Notes: generated by a model from the sequence alone, not told the origin. 64,000 bases of DNA from Pelosinus propionicus DSM 13327 (GCF_900114615.1 NZ_FOTS01000029.1:1-64000), one strand, 5' to 3'. Shown: positions 9,426 through 18,986, counted from the stretch's first letter. Program-made: numbers and translations.

Positions 9426-9461
9426 GACTAGAATGATGCCTGGCATCATTTTAGCCTAGTC
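9426..9461 (+). promoter_or_regulatory. Stem-loop between rbsC and rbsB
   Basis: The 293-base gap contains a two-part hairpin: an outer GACTAG/CTAGTC pair (9426-9431 with 9456-9461) and an inner AATGATGCC/GGCATCATT stem. No T-tract follows. A weaker A/T-rich hairpin precedes it near 9375-9410. It could stabilise mRNA ends or set the rbsB level relative to rbsAC; no known riboswitch was recognised. Confidence 0.5.
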
Positions 9462-9628
9462 GATCTTGAATCATCAGGCTAAGATGTGCTTAGACTTTCC
9501 TGTGGGAGGTGACAGTCTTTTAACGAATTCGCCTTGAGGATTCAAAAGAATTGTAAGCGGCAAAAGATTCCTTACTGCTTGCAAGTACAGGTAGCTCAGT
9601 GAGTTTAAAATGAGAGGAGAATCAACTT

Positions 9629-10585
9629 ATGTACAAAAAAACATTAGCGATTCTGGTGGGAGTGGGCTTAATGGCATCTTTCGTAACTGGATGCGGCAGT
9701 TCTGGCAGCGATAAACCTGCTGCGAAGGCGGACAAAAAAGAATTAAAAATTGGCTTTGTTATGAAAACATTAAGTAATCCGTTTTTCATTAGTATGGAGA
9801 AAGGTGCTCAAAAGGCTGGGAAAGAATTAGGCGTGAAATTGGAAGTTCAAGTAGGGCAAGAAGAAACTTCAATTGAGCAGCAAATCGCCATTGTAGAAAA
9901 TATGGTTGCGACAAAAGTGGATGCAATCTGCATTGCTCCAGGCGGTTCAAAAGAAATTGTGCCTGTTTTGAAAAAAGCGCAGGATGCGGGAATTCCAATT
10001 ATTAATATTGATAATCGTATTGATGGGGATGCAGCGAAAGCAGCTGGACTTAAACCTATTCCGTATGTTGGTGCCAGTAATATTGATGGTGGTTATCTTG
10101 CAGGTAAATATTTGGCTGAGCAGTTGAAAGGAAAAGGGAAAGTAGCCATTATAGAAGGCATACAAGGAGTGGATAATGCAGAGGGAAGAAAGAATGGAGC
10201 TAAAAAAGCATTTGCTGAGTATAAAGATATTCAAATCGTTGCTTCTCAGTCTGCAAATTGGAAGACGGAAGAAGGCCTCAATGTAATGACAAACATTCTG
10301 CAGGCAAATCCGGATCTTAATGGAGTATTTTGTGCTAATGATATGATGGCTTTTGGCGCGATTCAAGCCATTGATGGGGCTGGCAAATCTGGGAAGATAA
10401 TAGTAACAGCATATGATGCTTTGGACCAAGCGAAAGTCTATATAAAAGAAGGGAAAATGGCATCAACTGTGGATCAAAAGCCTGATGATCAAGGTTACTA
10501 TGGTGTAAAATATGCTGTTGACTTGATTAATAAGAAAGAGGTACCTATGGAGTATATGGTTAAATTAGAAAATATCACGAAATAA
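9629..10585 (+). CDS. rbsB: Ribose ABC transporter substrate-binding lipoprotein
   Basis: This lipid-anchored binding protein delivers ribose to RbsAC. The signal peptide ends in a lipobox (FVTGC), followed by a short Ser/Lys-rich linker. The two-lobed periplasmic-binding domain has VMKTLSNPFFISMEKGAQKAG, a central IEGIQGVDNAEGRKNGAKKA and FCANDMMAFGAIQAI. The 318 residues are normal. It starts after AGAGGAG and ends at a strong terminator, so it is the last gene of the ribose operon. Confidence 0.95.
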   Translation: MYKKTLAILVGVGLMASFVTGCGSSGSDKPAAKADKKELKIGFVMKTLSNPFFISMEKGAQKAGKELGVKLEVQVGQEETSIEQQIAIVENMVATKVDAICIAPGGSKEIVPVLKKAQDAGIPIINIDNRIDGDAAKAAGLKPIPYVGASNIDGGYLAGKYLAEQLKGKGKVAIIEGIQGVDNAEGRKNGAKKAFAEYKDIQIVASQSANWKTEEGLNVMTNILQANPDLNGVFCANDMMAFGAIQAIDGAGKSGKIIVTAYDALDQAKVYIKEGKMASTVDQKPDDQGYYGVKYAVDLINKKEVPMEYMVKLENITK

Positions 10586-10632
10586 TAAAATAGACTTGTA
10601 CGTGTAGTAAGGTACTAAAATGCCTGCATTAC

Positions 10633-10675
10633 AAAGAGGGCCGTAGCTGTGGTTTGTTGCAGCTAGGCCCTCTTT
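10633..10675 (+). terminator. Terminator of the ribose operon
   Basis: A 10-bp outer stem (10633-10642 with 10666-10675) and a 6-bp inner stem surround a T/G-rich loop. The T-run is short (CTCTTTAAAAT). Confidence 0.8.
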
Positions 10676-10861
10676 AAAATCAGCAAAGTAAATTTTTTCT
10701 TCTTTTTTATCTTTATGCCTGAAAGTCCTGCAGGATTTTTGTCAATAGGCACGAATTGTAAAACAATATATCAGCATATGCATTTTTTTGAAATATTATG
10801 ATGATAGGCTGATTTGCCTATGAAATAATAAACTTGTGGTGACAAACGGAGGTGTTATAAA

Positions 10862-12016
10862 TTGCGTCGATTTCGTTCTACTTTCTTAAGTCTGCTATTC
10901 TTGATGCTATTTTTGGTGCCTCAGGCTGGTATGGCGGCGTTAAATGATAATAAATCAGGGACTAGTCCTGCACCAGCTATCGCTTCATTGAAAACAACTG
11001 CTCTAGCGCAGACAAAACTTTCTGGTAGCAATCAGTTAATCAATGTTCGATGGTTAGTACATAAAGATGCTGTGGAAGGTACTAGTAAATTACGTTTAGT
11101 TATTGATACTAAGGATGCAGTGAAAGTTAGCAGTAAGCTGGATGGGACAACAGGCTCTCAGTTAGTTGTTGACATTAATGGTGCAGCAGTGGGGAATGTT
11201 AATAACTTAGTAAACTTAGATGGAAAAATCGCCGATAAGGTTCGATTTATCAAAAAAGATAATAGCAACAGTCAAGTCATAGTAGATTTATCTACTATGA
11301 TTGAAGATAGCGACTACAAAGTATTTACTTTGAAAAGTGATGCAATTAATAATAAGACCTTTCGTGTGGTAATTGATGTGAATCAAGTCGTACCTAAAGT
11401 CGAATATAATTTTACTGCTGGTTTAAGAAATAAGGTGATTGCCATTGACCCTGGGCATGGCGGCAGCGATCCCGGTGCTATTGGTCCTAATAAATTGCAG
11501 GAGAAGACTGTGACCTTGGCAGTTGCTCAAAGGGTACAAGCTTTGTTGGAGAAAGCAGGCGCTAAAGTATTAATGACCAGAAAGACTGATGTAGATGTCT
11601 TTGGACCAAACGCTAGTGCCGTTGATGAATTAAATGCTAGAACTTTGGGGGCAAATAACAATAAAGCAGACGTATTTGTCAGCCTGCACATTAATGCCTT
11701 CACCAGCCCCAGTGTAGGCGGTACAGCTACTTATTATTATCAGAAGAGTAATTATGATATCTTGTTGGCAAATTGCATTCAAGACAATTTGGTTAAAACC
11801 GGGGGACTGCAAGATCGTGGAATTAATGCCGCAGGATTTTACGTAATCAAAAAAACCAAAATGCCTTCTGTTTTGGCTGAGTTAGGTTTTATTTCTAATC
11901 CTGATGAAGAAAAGTTGTTAAGTACTCCACAATTCCAGCAGAAACTAGCTCAAGGAATCGTGCAGGGATTGGATGACTTTTTTGTTCAAGCCGCTAAAAG
12001 GGGAGGTGGCTTATAG
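10862..12016 (+). CDS. N-acetylmuramoyl-L-alanine amidase with AMIN domain
   Basis: This exported peptidoglycan hydrolase cuts the bond between muramic acid and L-alanine. A signal peptide (residues 1-25) precedes an AMIN-type beta domain (about 45-170) that would locate it on the wall. The Amidase_3 catalytic domain (about 190-375) has the zinc ligands in AIDPGHGGSDPGA, the Glu after the loop (LQEKTVTLAVA), VFVSLHINAF and the final SVLAELGFISN. The start is TTG at 10862, 7 bases after GGAGGTG. The gene abuts the GerMN lipoprotein gene. Confidence 0.92.
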   Translation: MRRFRSTFLSLLFLMLFLVPQAGMAALNDNKSGTSPAPAIASLKTTALAQTKLSGSNQLINVRWLVHKDAVEGTSKLRLVIDTKDAVKVSSKLDGTTGSQLVVDINGAAVGNVNNLVNLDGKIADKVRFIKKDNSNSQVIVDLSTMIEDSDYKVFTLKSDAINNKTFRVVIDVNQVVPKVEYNFTAGLRNKVIAIDPGHGGSDPGAIGPNKLQEKTVTLAVAQRVQALLEKAGAKVLMTRKTDVDVFGPNASAVDELNARTLGANNNKADVFVSLHINAFTSPSVGGTATYYYQKSNYDILLANCIQDNLVKTGGLQDRGINAAGFYVIKKTKMPSVLAELGFISNPDEEKLLSTPQFQQKLAQGIVQGLDDFFVQAAKRGGGL

Positions 12017-12597
12017 TGTTTGGTAAAAAAATCGCTTTAATAAGCATGTTGCTCGTGCTGTCCTTAATGCTGGGGGGGTGCGATACTGCCGCTCCACAAA
12101 CGCCAGCCGTGCCGAATGTGCAGAATGAAAATTCTCAAACAGGAACAGAACCGGGAAAAACAGTGAACCCAGGGCAAGATACGATGACTATGACAGTATA
12201 TTTTGCAACAAAAGATGCAGCGAATTTAGTAAGTGAGAAATATGTGGTTCCAAAGAATAGCCATCCAGCGCAAACTGCCATGGAGTTATTAATAGCAGGA
12301 ACCAAGAACCCTGATTTAGTTGCTGTATTTCCGGCAGGAACTAAGCTGCGGAATATTTCGGTTAAGGATCATATTGCCTATGTTGATTTTAATGATAGTT
12401 TAGTAAAGAACAATAAAGGTGGCTCAGCCTTAGAAATATTGCTGGTAGGTGCCATTGTCAATACATTAACCGAGTTTCATGATATACAAAAAGTGCAAAT
12501 TCTAGTAGAGGGTAAAAAGATTGATACGATATCAGGTCACATGGATATCGGAGAGCCGTTAAGCAGATCTGAAAAAATAATAAAAAAAAGTAAATAA
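12016..12597 (+). CDS. GerMN-domain lipoprotein
   Basis: The signal peptide ends with a lipobox (LMLGGC) and is followed by a Pro/Gln-rich linker. The rest (about residues 60-180) is a GerMN domain: VYFATKDAANLVSEKYVVP, HPAQTAMELLIAGT and VAYVDFND-like strands. B. subtilis GerM needs such domains for spore cortex formation and germination. The GTG start overlaps the last base of the amidase stop, so the two are coupled and probably act together on spore or cell-wall peptidoglycan. Confidence 0.85.
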   Translation: MFGKKIALISMLLVLSLMLGGCDTAAPQTPAVPNVQNENSQTGTEPGKTVNPGQDTMTMTVYFATKDAANLVSEKYVVPKNSHPAQTAMELLIAGTKNPDLVAVFPAGTKLRNISVKDHIAYVDFNDSLVKNNKGGSALEILLVGAIVNTLTEFHDIQKVQILVEGKKIDTISGHMDIGEPLSRSEKIIKKSK

Positions 12598-12604
12598 TAC
12601 TTTT

Positions 12605-12637
12605 ATAAGCAGCAATCTAACTTGGATTGCTGCTTAT
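12605..12637 (+). terminator. Terminator after GerMN gene
   Basis: A perfect 13-bp stem (12605-12617 with 12625-12637) is followed by ATGTATTTT. Confidence 0.85.
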
Positions 12638-12783
12638 ATGTATTTTAGCAGATCAATACGGAGAATAATAAGGCAAATGACTATAAAAATATTTTCTATA
12701 AGATTGTTGTATTGCAGGATTTCAAACTTGCAAAACAGAATTTTAATATATTTATAGTGTTTGGTGATATAGGTAGGTGCAAT

Positions 12784-13782
12784 ATGGACTTTAAACAATT
12801 GGGAGAGTTTGCTTTAATTGATCTGATCAAGGTCGATGCGATTCATAACAAGGATAATGTAGTAATTGGCATTGGGGACGATGCTGCAGCGCTGATACCA
12901 GCCCCTCATCAATTGCAACTGGTTACCACTGACATGCTGGTAGAGATGGTACATTTTGATCTATCTACTACCAGTGCCTGGCAGCTAGGTTATAAATCGA
13001 TTGCAGTAAACCTAAGTGATATTGCCGCAATGGGAGGAAAGCCAACCCATGTTGTTATATCTATTGCTTTGCCCAGCTACTTGTCTGTAGATTTTGTTGT
13101 ATCCTTGTATGAAGGTATGAAAGAAATTTGCCATGAGTTTGGTGTTAATATAGTTGGCGGAGATACCGTAGCAAGTCCTAATGGATTGGTAATTAATGTA
13201 ACGGCAATGGGGGAAGTCGATCCAAAGAACCTTCAGCGGCGTTCGGGAGCTAGTGTGGGAGACTTAGTGGTGGTAACGGGTGCATTAGGTGACTCGGGAT
13301 GCGGGTTGGAGCTCTTGCAGCAGGGAACTTGGACGGAGCATGAATTCTTTCAGCCCTTAGTGTTAAGACATGTAACACCGAGACCGCAAGTTGCAGCAGG
13401 AGCGATGCTTGCGTCTTTTGGTTCAACAAGTATGAATGATATTAGTGATGGTTTAGCAAGTGAAGTGAATGAGATTGCCGCGGCGAGTCAAGTAGGAATA
13501 CGAATTTATGCTAAGATGATTCCCCTGTCGGCAGAAGTTTGTGCTGCTGCCGGTGCTTTAGGTAAAGATGGTCTAGAGTATGCACTATATGGAGGCGAAG
13601 ATTATCAATTGGTCTTTACAATTCCATCGCAGCAATTATCATTGATATCCCAAGCAGACCTTGGTATTAAACTGACAGTCATTGGTGAAGTGATTGAGCA
13701 AAGACATGGTGTGTTACTGGTGGATGAAGAAGGAGTGGAATTACAGTTAGAACCTAAAGGGTATGATCATTTTCGCCAGTAG
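12784..13782 (+). CDS. thiL: Thiamine-monophosphate kinase
   Basis: ThiL makes thiamine diphosphate from thiamine phosphate and ATP. It belongs to the AIR synthase-like fold. The GIGDDAAALIP metal motif, TTDMLVEMVHFDL, VNLSDIAAMGG and GGDTVASP are all present, with NDISDGLASEV in the C-terminal half. ATG 12784 gives 332 residues starting FKQLGEFALID, as in other ThiL proteins; a longer frame from 12712 is unlikely. It heads the tsaE-tsaB-rimI-tsaD group, a frequent arrangement in Firmicutes. Confidence 0.94.
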   Translation: MDFKQLGEFALIDLIKVDAIHNKDNVVIGIGDDAAALIPAPHQLQLVTTDMLVEMVHFDLSTTSAWQLGYKSIAVNLSDIAAMGGKPTHVVISIALPSYLSVDFVVSLYEGMKEICHEFGVNIVGGDTVASPNGLVINVTAMGEVDPKNLQRRSGASVGDLVVVTGALGDSGCGLELLQQGTWTEHEFFQPLVLRHVTPRPQVAAGAMLASFGSTSMNDISDGLASEVNEIAAASQVGIRIYAKMIPLSAEVCAAAGALGKDGLEYALYGGEDYQLVFTIPSQQLSLISQADLGIKLTVIGEVIEQRHGVLLVDEEGVELQLEPKGYDHFRQ

Positions 13783-13814
13783 GTTGACTGGGTAATTAGG
13801 AGGAATTTTTTTGT

Positions 13815-14306
13815 ATGCTGGAAATTAAAACAACTTCTCCAGAAGAAACATCTGCCTTTGGCAAATGTTTAGCTAAGATACTATCGGCAGGGAAGGTAGT
13901 ATGTTTGGTTGGAGATTTAGGGGCTGGGAAAACCTTATTAGTACAGGGACTAGCAGAAGGATTGGGCATAGCAGATAGTGTACATAGTCCCACTTTTACT
14001 ATTTTGAATGTATATGAAGGCGGCTTTCCTGTATATCATTTCGATTTATACCGATTAGAAAATGCTGACGAATTATTTGATATTGGTTTTTATGAATATA
14101 CGGAAGCCGATGGGCTAGCGATAATTGAGTGGGCAGACAAGTTTCCGAAAGAGCTGCCTGATGAATATTTATGGATTGAGATACGTTCGAATGTTGAGAA
14201 AAATGAAGGTAGCGTAGAGGACAGAGTCTTACAGGTACGGGCACTTGGAGCTACTTATGAGCAACTTTGTGAGGAGCTGAAACAGACATGCCAATTCTTG
14301 CGATAG
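13815..14306 (+). CDS. tsaE: tRNA t6A biosynthesis ATPase TsaE
   Basis: TsaE is the ATPase that drives turnover of the TsaB-TsaD complex making N6-threonylcarbamoyladenosine at position 37 of ANN-decoding tRNAs. The P-loop LVGDLGAGKTLLVQGLA, the SPTFTILNVY switch and YHFDLYRLENADELFDIGF are family signatures. The 163 residues are usual. The start follows AGGAGG, and the end overlaps tsaB by 19 bases. Confidence 0.95.
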   Translation: MLEIKTTSPEETSAFGKCLAKILSAGKVVCLVGDLGAGKTLLVQGLAEGLGIADSVHSPTFTILNVYEGGFPVYHFDLYRLENADELFDIGFYEYTEADGLAIIEWADKFPKELPDEYLWIEIRSNVEKNEGSVEDRVLQVRALGATYEQLCEELKQTCQFLR

Positions 14307-14995
14307 ATACAGCTACATTGGTATCCAGTGTTGCTTTAGCAACTGAGGATACTTTATTGGCTGAGATTACATTACAGACAAAAAAAACACATTCTGAATT
14401 ATTAATGCCGCATATTGCTAAACTACTGGATATGGCTCAGGTGGCTAAAACGGATCTTAAGGGAGTAGCTGTCAGCATTGGACCTGGTTCCTTTACAGGT
14501 CTTAGAATTGGTTTATCTACAGCTAAAACCTTAGCCTATGCTTTACAAATTCCTCTGGCTGGCGTACCCACTTTAGCAGCCATGGCTTATGGCTGTCCGG
14601 TTCCCGGAGTGATTCTGGCTCCTATGTTGGATGCACAAAAGGGAAATGTCTATCAGGCATTATTTGAATGGCATCAGGGGGAATTAAAAGAGATACAGCC
14701 AGCGGTTGTGACAGAAGTTACTGCTGCTTTAGAAAGTTTGAGTCAGCAGGAAAGACCTGTATTAGTAATGGGTGAATCTGCGGTCATGTATTGTGACAAA
14801 ATAAAACAGATAGGTAAAAATCTAATACTGGCTGCACCTCATGTGGTTATTCAGCGAGCCAGCAGTGTTGCCGGTTTAGGGTATAAGCTGATCAAGCAAG
14901 GAGTACGACATGATGTAATGGGTTTAGAACCTTTATATATTAGACGTTCAGAAGCGGAGGTTTTATGGGAGTGTCGTCATGGAGTTGCCAAATGA
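14288..14995 (+). CDS. tsaB: tRNA t6A biosynthesis protein TsaB
   Basis: TsaB is an inactive ASKHA-fold homologue of TsaD that scaffolds the t6A complex. The N-terminal ILAIDTATLVSSVAL and SIGPGSFTGLRIGLSTAKTLAYAL motifs are diagnostic, and the metal-binding His motif of TsaD is absent. The 235 residues are typical. It overlaps tsaE by 19 bases and rimI by 4 bases. Confidence 0.95.
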   Translation: MPILAIDTATLVSSVALATEDTLLAEITLQTKKTHSELLMPHIAKLLDMAQVAKTDLKGVAVSIGPGSFTGLRIGLSTAKTLAYALQIPLAGVPTLAAMAYGCPVPGVILAPMLDAQKGNVYQALFEWHQGELKEIQPAVVTEVTAALESLSQQERPVLVMGESAVMYCDKIKQIGKNLILAAPHVVIQRASSVAGLGYKLIKQGVRHDVMGLEPLYIRRSEAEVLWECRHGVAK

Positions 14996-15438
14996 CCGTT
15001 GTGATGGTACGACGAATGAATACACTTGATATAGATGGTGTTCTTGCAGTAGAGCAGCAATCCTTTATGACTCCCTGGTCTCGCGAGGGATTTGTCAATG
15101 AAATGAACAATGAGTTGTCCTATTATCTGGTAATGGTAGAAGATGGTAAAATCATTGGTTATGCAGGTATGTGGCTTATTGTAGATGAAGCACATGTTAC
15201 GAACGTTGCGGTTTTACCTGAGTATAGAGGGAAAAGATTAGGCGAAAAATTAATGTCCTCTCTTCTTGAACATGCCAAGAAGAGAGGAGCGATTAGAATG
15301 ACCCTGGAAGTGCGAGCTTCTAATACAGTTGCCCAAGGTTTATATAATAAATTTGGTTTTACTTCCCAAGGAAGACGACGTAATTATTATACGGATACTA
15401 AAGAAGATGCACTCATTATGTGGTGTGAGAATTTATAA
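14992..15438 (+). CDS. rimI: Ribosomal protein S18-alanine N-acetyltransferase
   Basis: This GNAT-fold acetyltransferase is predicted to acetylate the N-terminus of ribosomal protein S18. The acetyl-CoA site VAVLPEYRGKRLGEKLMSSL and the EVRASNTVAQGLYNKFGF motif are RimI hallmarks. ATG 14992 overlaps the tsaB stop as ATGA, with GGAG upstream, giving 148 residues. Its place between tsaB and tsaD is common in Firmicutes. Confidence 0.93.
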   Translation: MTVVMVRRMNTLDIDGVLAVEQQSFMTPWSREGFVNEMNNELSYYLVMVEDGKIIGYAGMWLIVDEAHVTNVAVLPEYRGKRLGEKLMSSLLEHAKKRGAIRMTLEVRASNTVAQGLYNKFGFTSQGRRRNYYTDTKEDALIMWCENL

Positions 15439-15571
15439 GGACTGATCAATAAAAAAAGAGCCACTTTCGTGGCTTATAGGGTGATTGATGATACTTACAA
15501 TATGTCATAGTAGGTAAAAATGTGACTATTATTGTATCGATTGTAAAGATAGAAAGATGGAGGCCTTTGTT

Positions 15572-16627
15572 TTGGAAAATACGCAGCAAGAAACCAGAAA
15601 ACCGTGTTTAACACTGGCTCTAGAAACCAGTTGTGATGAAACCTCTGCAGCAGTGGTGGCTGATGGACGCATTGTTTTATCGAATATTATTTCTTCCCAG
15701 ATTCCAGTGCACCAAAAATATGGTGGAGTTGTGCCTGAGATTGCTTCTCGTAAACATATTGAAAATGTACTTCCAGTGATTGATCAGGCACTACAGGCTG
15801 CTGGGGCATCATTAACCGATATTTCTGCGATTGGAGTTACCTACGGACCAGGTTTAGTGGGAGCATTATTAGTTGGCGTATCAGTTGCAAAAGCTTTATC
15901 TTTTGCTTCAGGGATACCTCTTGTTGGTGTGAATCATCTAGAGGGGCATATTTTTGCTAATTTTTTGGCTCATCCGAAATTAGAGCCTCCCTTTATGGCA
16001 TTAGTAGTATCGGGAGGTCATACTTCATTAGTACATGTGAAGGGGTATAATGAATTTGCATTACTAGGTCAAACGCGAGATGATGCGGCAGGGGAGGCTT
16101 TTGATAAAGTTGCAAGGGTGATGAAACTACCTTACCCTGGTGGTCCCTATATTGATGCGTTAGCTGCTAAAGGCAATCCGGAAGCCATTGCTTTTCCTAG
16201 AGCGCTATCAGGAAAAAATAGCTTTGAGTTTAGCTTTAGCGGATTGAAATCGGCCGTATTAAATTATTTAAATAGTGCAGCGCAAAAGCAAGAAGACATA
16301 AATACAGCAGATGTAGCGGCTAGTTTTCAAGCAGCTGTAATTGATGTTCTGGTTAATAAAAGTCTTCAAGCTGCTGCGATATGTGGTGTAGAGCAGATTG
16401 TTCTTGCTGGAGGTGTGGCTGCCAATAGTGGTCTTAAAGCTAAATTAGGGTATGAATGCCAACAAGCAGGGATATCTTTCTTCTATCCAGATCCTATACT
16501 GTGTACTGATAATGCTGCCATGATTGCTTGTAGGGCTTATTATCAGCATCAGATAGGTGATTATGCTGACTTACACCTGAATGCAAAACCTTCTTTGAAG
16601 CTGGGTGCAAGGAAAGTAGGGACTTAA
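15572..16627 (+). CDS. tsaD: tRNA threonylcarbamoyltransferase TsaD
   Basis: TsaD transfers the threonylcarbamoyl group to A37 of t[32 protein letters not shown] and the metal-binding [11 protein letters not shown] (two His) identify it, with [10 protein letters not shown] and [11 protein letters not shown] in the ATP site. TTG 15572 is preferred to ATG 15557 because GGAGG at 15559-15563 is then 8 bases upstream, giving 351 residues. A 6-bp hairpin at 15459-15474 separates it from rimI but has no T-tract in this direction. Confidence 0.95.
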   Translation: MENTQQETRKPCLTLALETSCDETSAAVVADGRIVLSNIISSQIPVHQKYGGVVPEIASRKHIENVLPVIDQALQAAGASLTDISAIGVTYGPGLVGALLVGVSVAKALSFASGIPLVGVNHLEGHIFANFLAHPKLEPPFMALVVSGGHTSLVHVKGYNEFALLGQTRDDAAGEAFDKVARVMKLPYPGGPYIDALAAKGNPEAIAFPRALSGKNSFEFSFSGLKSAVLNYLNSAAQKQEDINTADVAASFQAAVIDVLVNKSLQAAAICGVEQIVLAGGVAANSGLKAKLGYECQQAGISFFYPDPILCTDNAAMIACRAYYQHQIGDYADLHLNAKPSLKLGARKVGT

Positions 16628-16659
16628 CATATGGAGAAGGATGTAAAATAAAAAGTTTG

Positions 16660-16687
16660 AAAATTCCATGACAAGGAATTTTTATAT
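16660..16687 (+). terminator. Terminator after tsaD
   Basis: An 8-bp A/T-rich stem (16660-16667 with 16675-16682) with a 7-base loop runs into TTTTTAT. Confidence 0.6.
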
Positions 16688-16767
16688 GCCAAGTGGAATA
16701 AATATAAACAAAGTAATAGAGATAGCAGGTATTCGCAATTATTTTTAAGTAATAGTTGGAGGTACAA

Positions 16768-18189
16768 ATGGGAGTGGCTGGAGATATTTGTCGAAAAGTA
16801 ACTACATTAGCCCCAGCGCAAATTGCAGTGCTAGACACAATTTGCACCGTATTGGGATTAGCAAGTGACTTGGCGCACGCCCAAGTTACCTTATATACGA
16901 AAGCGCGTATGGAGAACTTCTTGGTTATTGCAGCGCAAATAAAACCTAATACTAGCTATGTACAGCATAAGCCCAACTTGTTGGGTACAACTGTTTATGC
17001 CTTAGAAGAGCCTCTTATTTGGAGAAGTATTTCCATGGGAGAAGCGATTCATGGACAACGAGAATGGGCCTTGGGCATGTGGATGGAAATGCAGGTCTAT
17101 CCAGTGCGAGATGCTAGCGGTAATATAATTGCTGCTGTTAGTTTTGAATCTAGCATGGAAGAAGCTCACGTACATGGGCATCAGCTTTTGGTAGAAACTG
17201 CACAACTTCTTTTATCTACAGTGAGAATACCAAGCAGCAGTAAGCAATATCGTTCTTTGTCTGCTAGTGATGGGATTCTCATTGTGAATGAGCATGGTAA
17301 AATCATTTTTGCTAATTCAACTGCTGATAGTATATATAAAGTATTAGCTGTAGGAAATATTGTAGGACGTCGTATTTATGAGCGTCAGGCCAATATGAGC
17401 TTAGCCCAAAAGGCTATGACCATTCAAGAGCCTTGTGAAGCAGAATTATCTGCAGGCAATATGGTACTGGTACAAAGGGCAATTCCCATTGTTGTAAATC
17501 AAGTTACAGCTTGTACTGTCGTCATTTTAACTGATGTTACAGAAGTAAAAAAGAAAGAAAAAGAACTATTAATAAAATCAGCAGTCATTCAGGAGATACA
17601 CCATCGGGTAAAAAATAATTTGCAGACGATTGCAAGTTTACTGCGACTGCAATCTAGACGCACAAAATCCCAAGAAGTAAAAGCTGCTCTGCGAGAAAGT
17701 GTGAATCGGATTTCGAGCATTTCTGTTGTACATGAATTTTTATCACAGCAGGATGCAGAATTTATTGATGTTGCAGAAGTCGCCAGAAATATTCTAGACT
17801 TAGTTATTCAAAATATGCTGGAACCAGACTTTAATTTACAAACTATTTTTAACGGTGAGACAGTGGTGTTTCCCTCAGAGCAGGCTAGCAGCTTGGCTTT
17901 GGTTATTAATGAGCTGATCCAAAACTCTATCGAACATGGCTTTGTAGGTCGACATGAAGGCGTCATTGGGGTTGATATTAGCACCCTTGAAGATGAATAT
18001 AAAATCGAAATCTATGATAACGGCATAGGCATGCCACCGAGCTTTAATCCCCAATTATCGAATAGTTTGGGATTGCAAATTGTGCGAACCTTAATTGAGA
18101 GCGATGTTGGCGGCAGTTTTGCATTATACACGGATAATGGTACTCATGCTTGTATTACCATTCCCCGTAAGGCGAAGGGAGGAGTTTAG
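16768..18189 (+). CDS. HisKA_2 sensor histidine kinase
   Basis: This soluble sensor kinase has no membrane segment. Residues 1-150 form a GAF/PAS-like N-terminal sensor of the type found in EutW-like kinases. A PAS domain follows (about 165-270, ILIVNEHGKIIFANSTAD). The HisKA_2 dimerisation domain carries the phosphorylated His in QEIHHRVKNNLQTIASLLRL, and a HATPase_c domain ends the protein (NELIQNSIEHGF, YDNGIGMPP). ATG 16768 follows GGAGG; a TTG at 16756 overlaps that site. It is paired with the ANTAR regulator downstream. The stimulus is unknown. Confidence 0.9.
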   Translation: MGVAGDICRKVTTLAPAQIAVLDTICTVLGLASDLAHAQVTLYTKARMENFLVIAAQIKPNTSYVQHKPNLLGTTVYALEEPLIWRSISMGEAIHGQREWALGMWMEMQVYPVRDASGNIIAAVSFESSMEEAHVHGHQLLVETAQLLLSTVRIPSSSKQYRSLSASDGILIVNEHGKIIFANSTADSIYKVLAVGNIVGRRIYERQANMSLAQKAMTIQEPCEAELSAGNMVLVQRAIPIVVNQVTACTVVILTDVTEVKKKEKELLIKSAVIQEIHHRVKNNLQTIASLLRLQSRRTKSQEVKAALRESVNRISSISVVHEFLSQQDAEFIDVAEVARNILDLVIQNMLEPDFNLQTIFNGETVVFPSEQASSLALVINELIQNSIEHGFVGRHEGVIGVDISTLEDEYKIEIYDNGIGMPPSFNPQLSNSLGLQIVRTLIESDVGGSFALYTDNGTHACITIPRKAKGGV

Positions 18190-18190
18190 A

Positions 18191-18772
18191 ATGGAATCAT
18201 TGCGAATTGTTATAGCTGATAATGAATCGATTATTCGAATGGATTTAAAAGAGCTTTTGGAAGAGGCAGGACATACTGTTGTAGCAGAAGCTTCTGACGG
18301 ATCAAGGGCTGTTGATTTAGTTCGTCAATATCGTCCTGACTTGGTTATTATGGACATTAAGATGCCTGAGATGGATGGAATTACAGCAGCAAAGATAATT
18401 TCCAATGAGAAGCTTGCTCCTGTTCTGTTGTTGACAGCGTTTAGTCAAAAGGATATCGTGGAGAAAGCGAAGGATTCAGGTGTACTGGCTTATTTAGTGA
18501 AGCCTGTTAAAGAAGTGAATTTATTTCCTGCTATCGAAATCGCTTTGTCTCGTTTTCAAGAGTTTGCTGAGTTAGAACAGGAACTCGAGAATGTGAAACA
18601 ATCCTTAGAGACTCGAAAAATTCTTGACCGTGCGAAAGGAATTTTGATGGATGCTTATAATCTTAGTGAAACAGAAGCCTATCGCCGCATTCAGCAATAT
18701 AGTATGAGTAAGCGTAAATCGATTAAAGATGTTGCGGAATCCATTGTGGAAGCAGCAACAAAGAGAACATAG
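18191..18772 (+). CDS. ANTAR-domain response regulator (antiterminator)
   Basis: The receiver domain (1-120) has the acidic pocket (ADNESI), the phosphoacceptor Asp in LVIMDIKMPEMDG, the Thr of LLTAFS and the Lys of LVKPVK. After a coiled linker comes an ANTAR domain (about 135-190, KILDRAKGILMDAYNLSETEAYRRIQ-type), which binds paired RNA hairpins and prevents termination. It therefore probably acts on nascent transcripts rather than on DNA. It starts 1 base after the kinase stop. No target hairpin pair was identified in this window. Confidence 0.92.
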   Translation: MESLRIVIADNESIIRMDLKELLEEAGHTVVAEASDGSRAVDLVRQYRPDLVIMDIKMPEMDGITAAKIISNEKLAPVLLLTAFSQKDIVEKAKDSGVLAYLVKPVKEVNLFPAIEIALSRFQEFAELEQELENVKQSLETRKILDRAKGILMDAYNLSETEAYRRIQQYSMSKRKSIKDVAESIVEAATKRT

Positions 18773-18779
18773 TCTGTCC

Positions 18780-18804
18780 AAAGTGCCTGACTGGGCACTT
18801 TTCT
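18780..18804 (+). terminator. Terminator after the kinase-ANTAR operon
   Basis: An 8-bp stem AAAGTGCC/GGCACTTT (18780-18787 with 18794-18801) leads into TTC. Confidence 0.75.
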
Positions 18805-18911
18805 ACTTAGAAGCAGAAAATAGGACTGTTTGTCTTTTGCGCGTATTATACGTTGTGACAAGTGAATCTAAAATTTTTTTGAAAAAAATATAGATTTTTC
18901 CTATTAAACAC

Positions 18912-18940
18912 TTGCTTTTTCTTGCTGAATTTTATATCAT
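18912..18940 (+). promoter_or_regulatory. groESL promoter
   Basis: TTGCTT (18912-18917), 17 bases, then TATCAT (18935-18940). Its position just ahead of the CIRCE operator is the usual one. Confidence 0.55.
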
Positions 18941-18951
18941 AAATTATGTGA

Positions 18952-18978
18952 TTAGCACTCGCTAACATTGAGTGCTAA
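18952..18978 (+). promoter_or_regulatory. CIRCE operator for HrcA
   Basis: TTAGCACTC, 9 bases and GAGTGCTAA match the CIRCE consensus perfectly. HrcA would bind here and repress groESL until heat or unfolded protein relieves it. The hrcA gene is not in the window. Confidence 0.97.
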
Positions 18979-18986
18979 CAAGATGA

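Noticed and set aside
15459-15474. Small hairpin between rimI and tsaD as a terminator
   Set aside because: The A-tract lies on the wrong side for the plus strand, and no minus-strand gene needs it.
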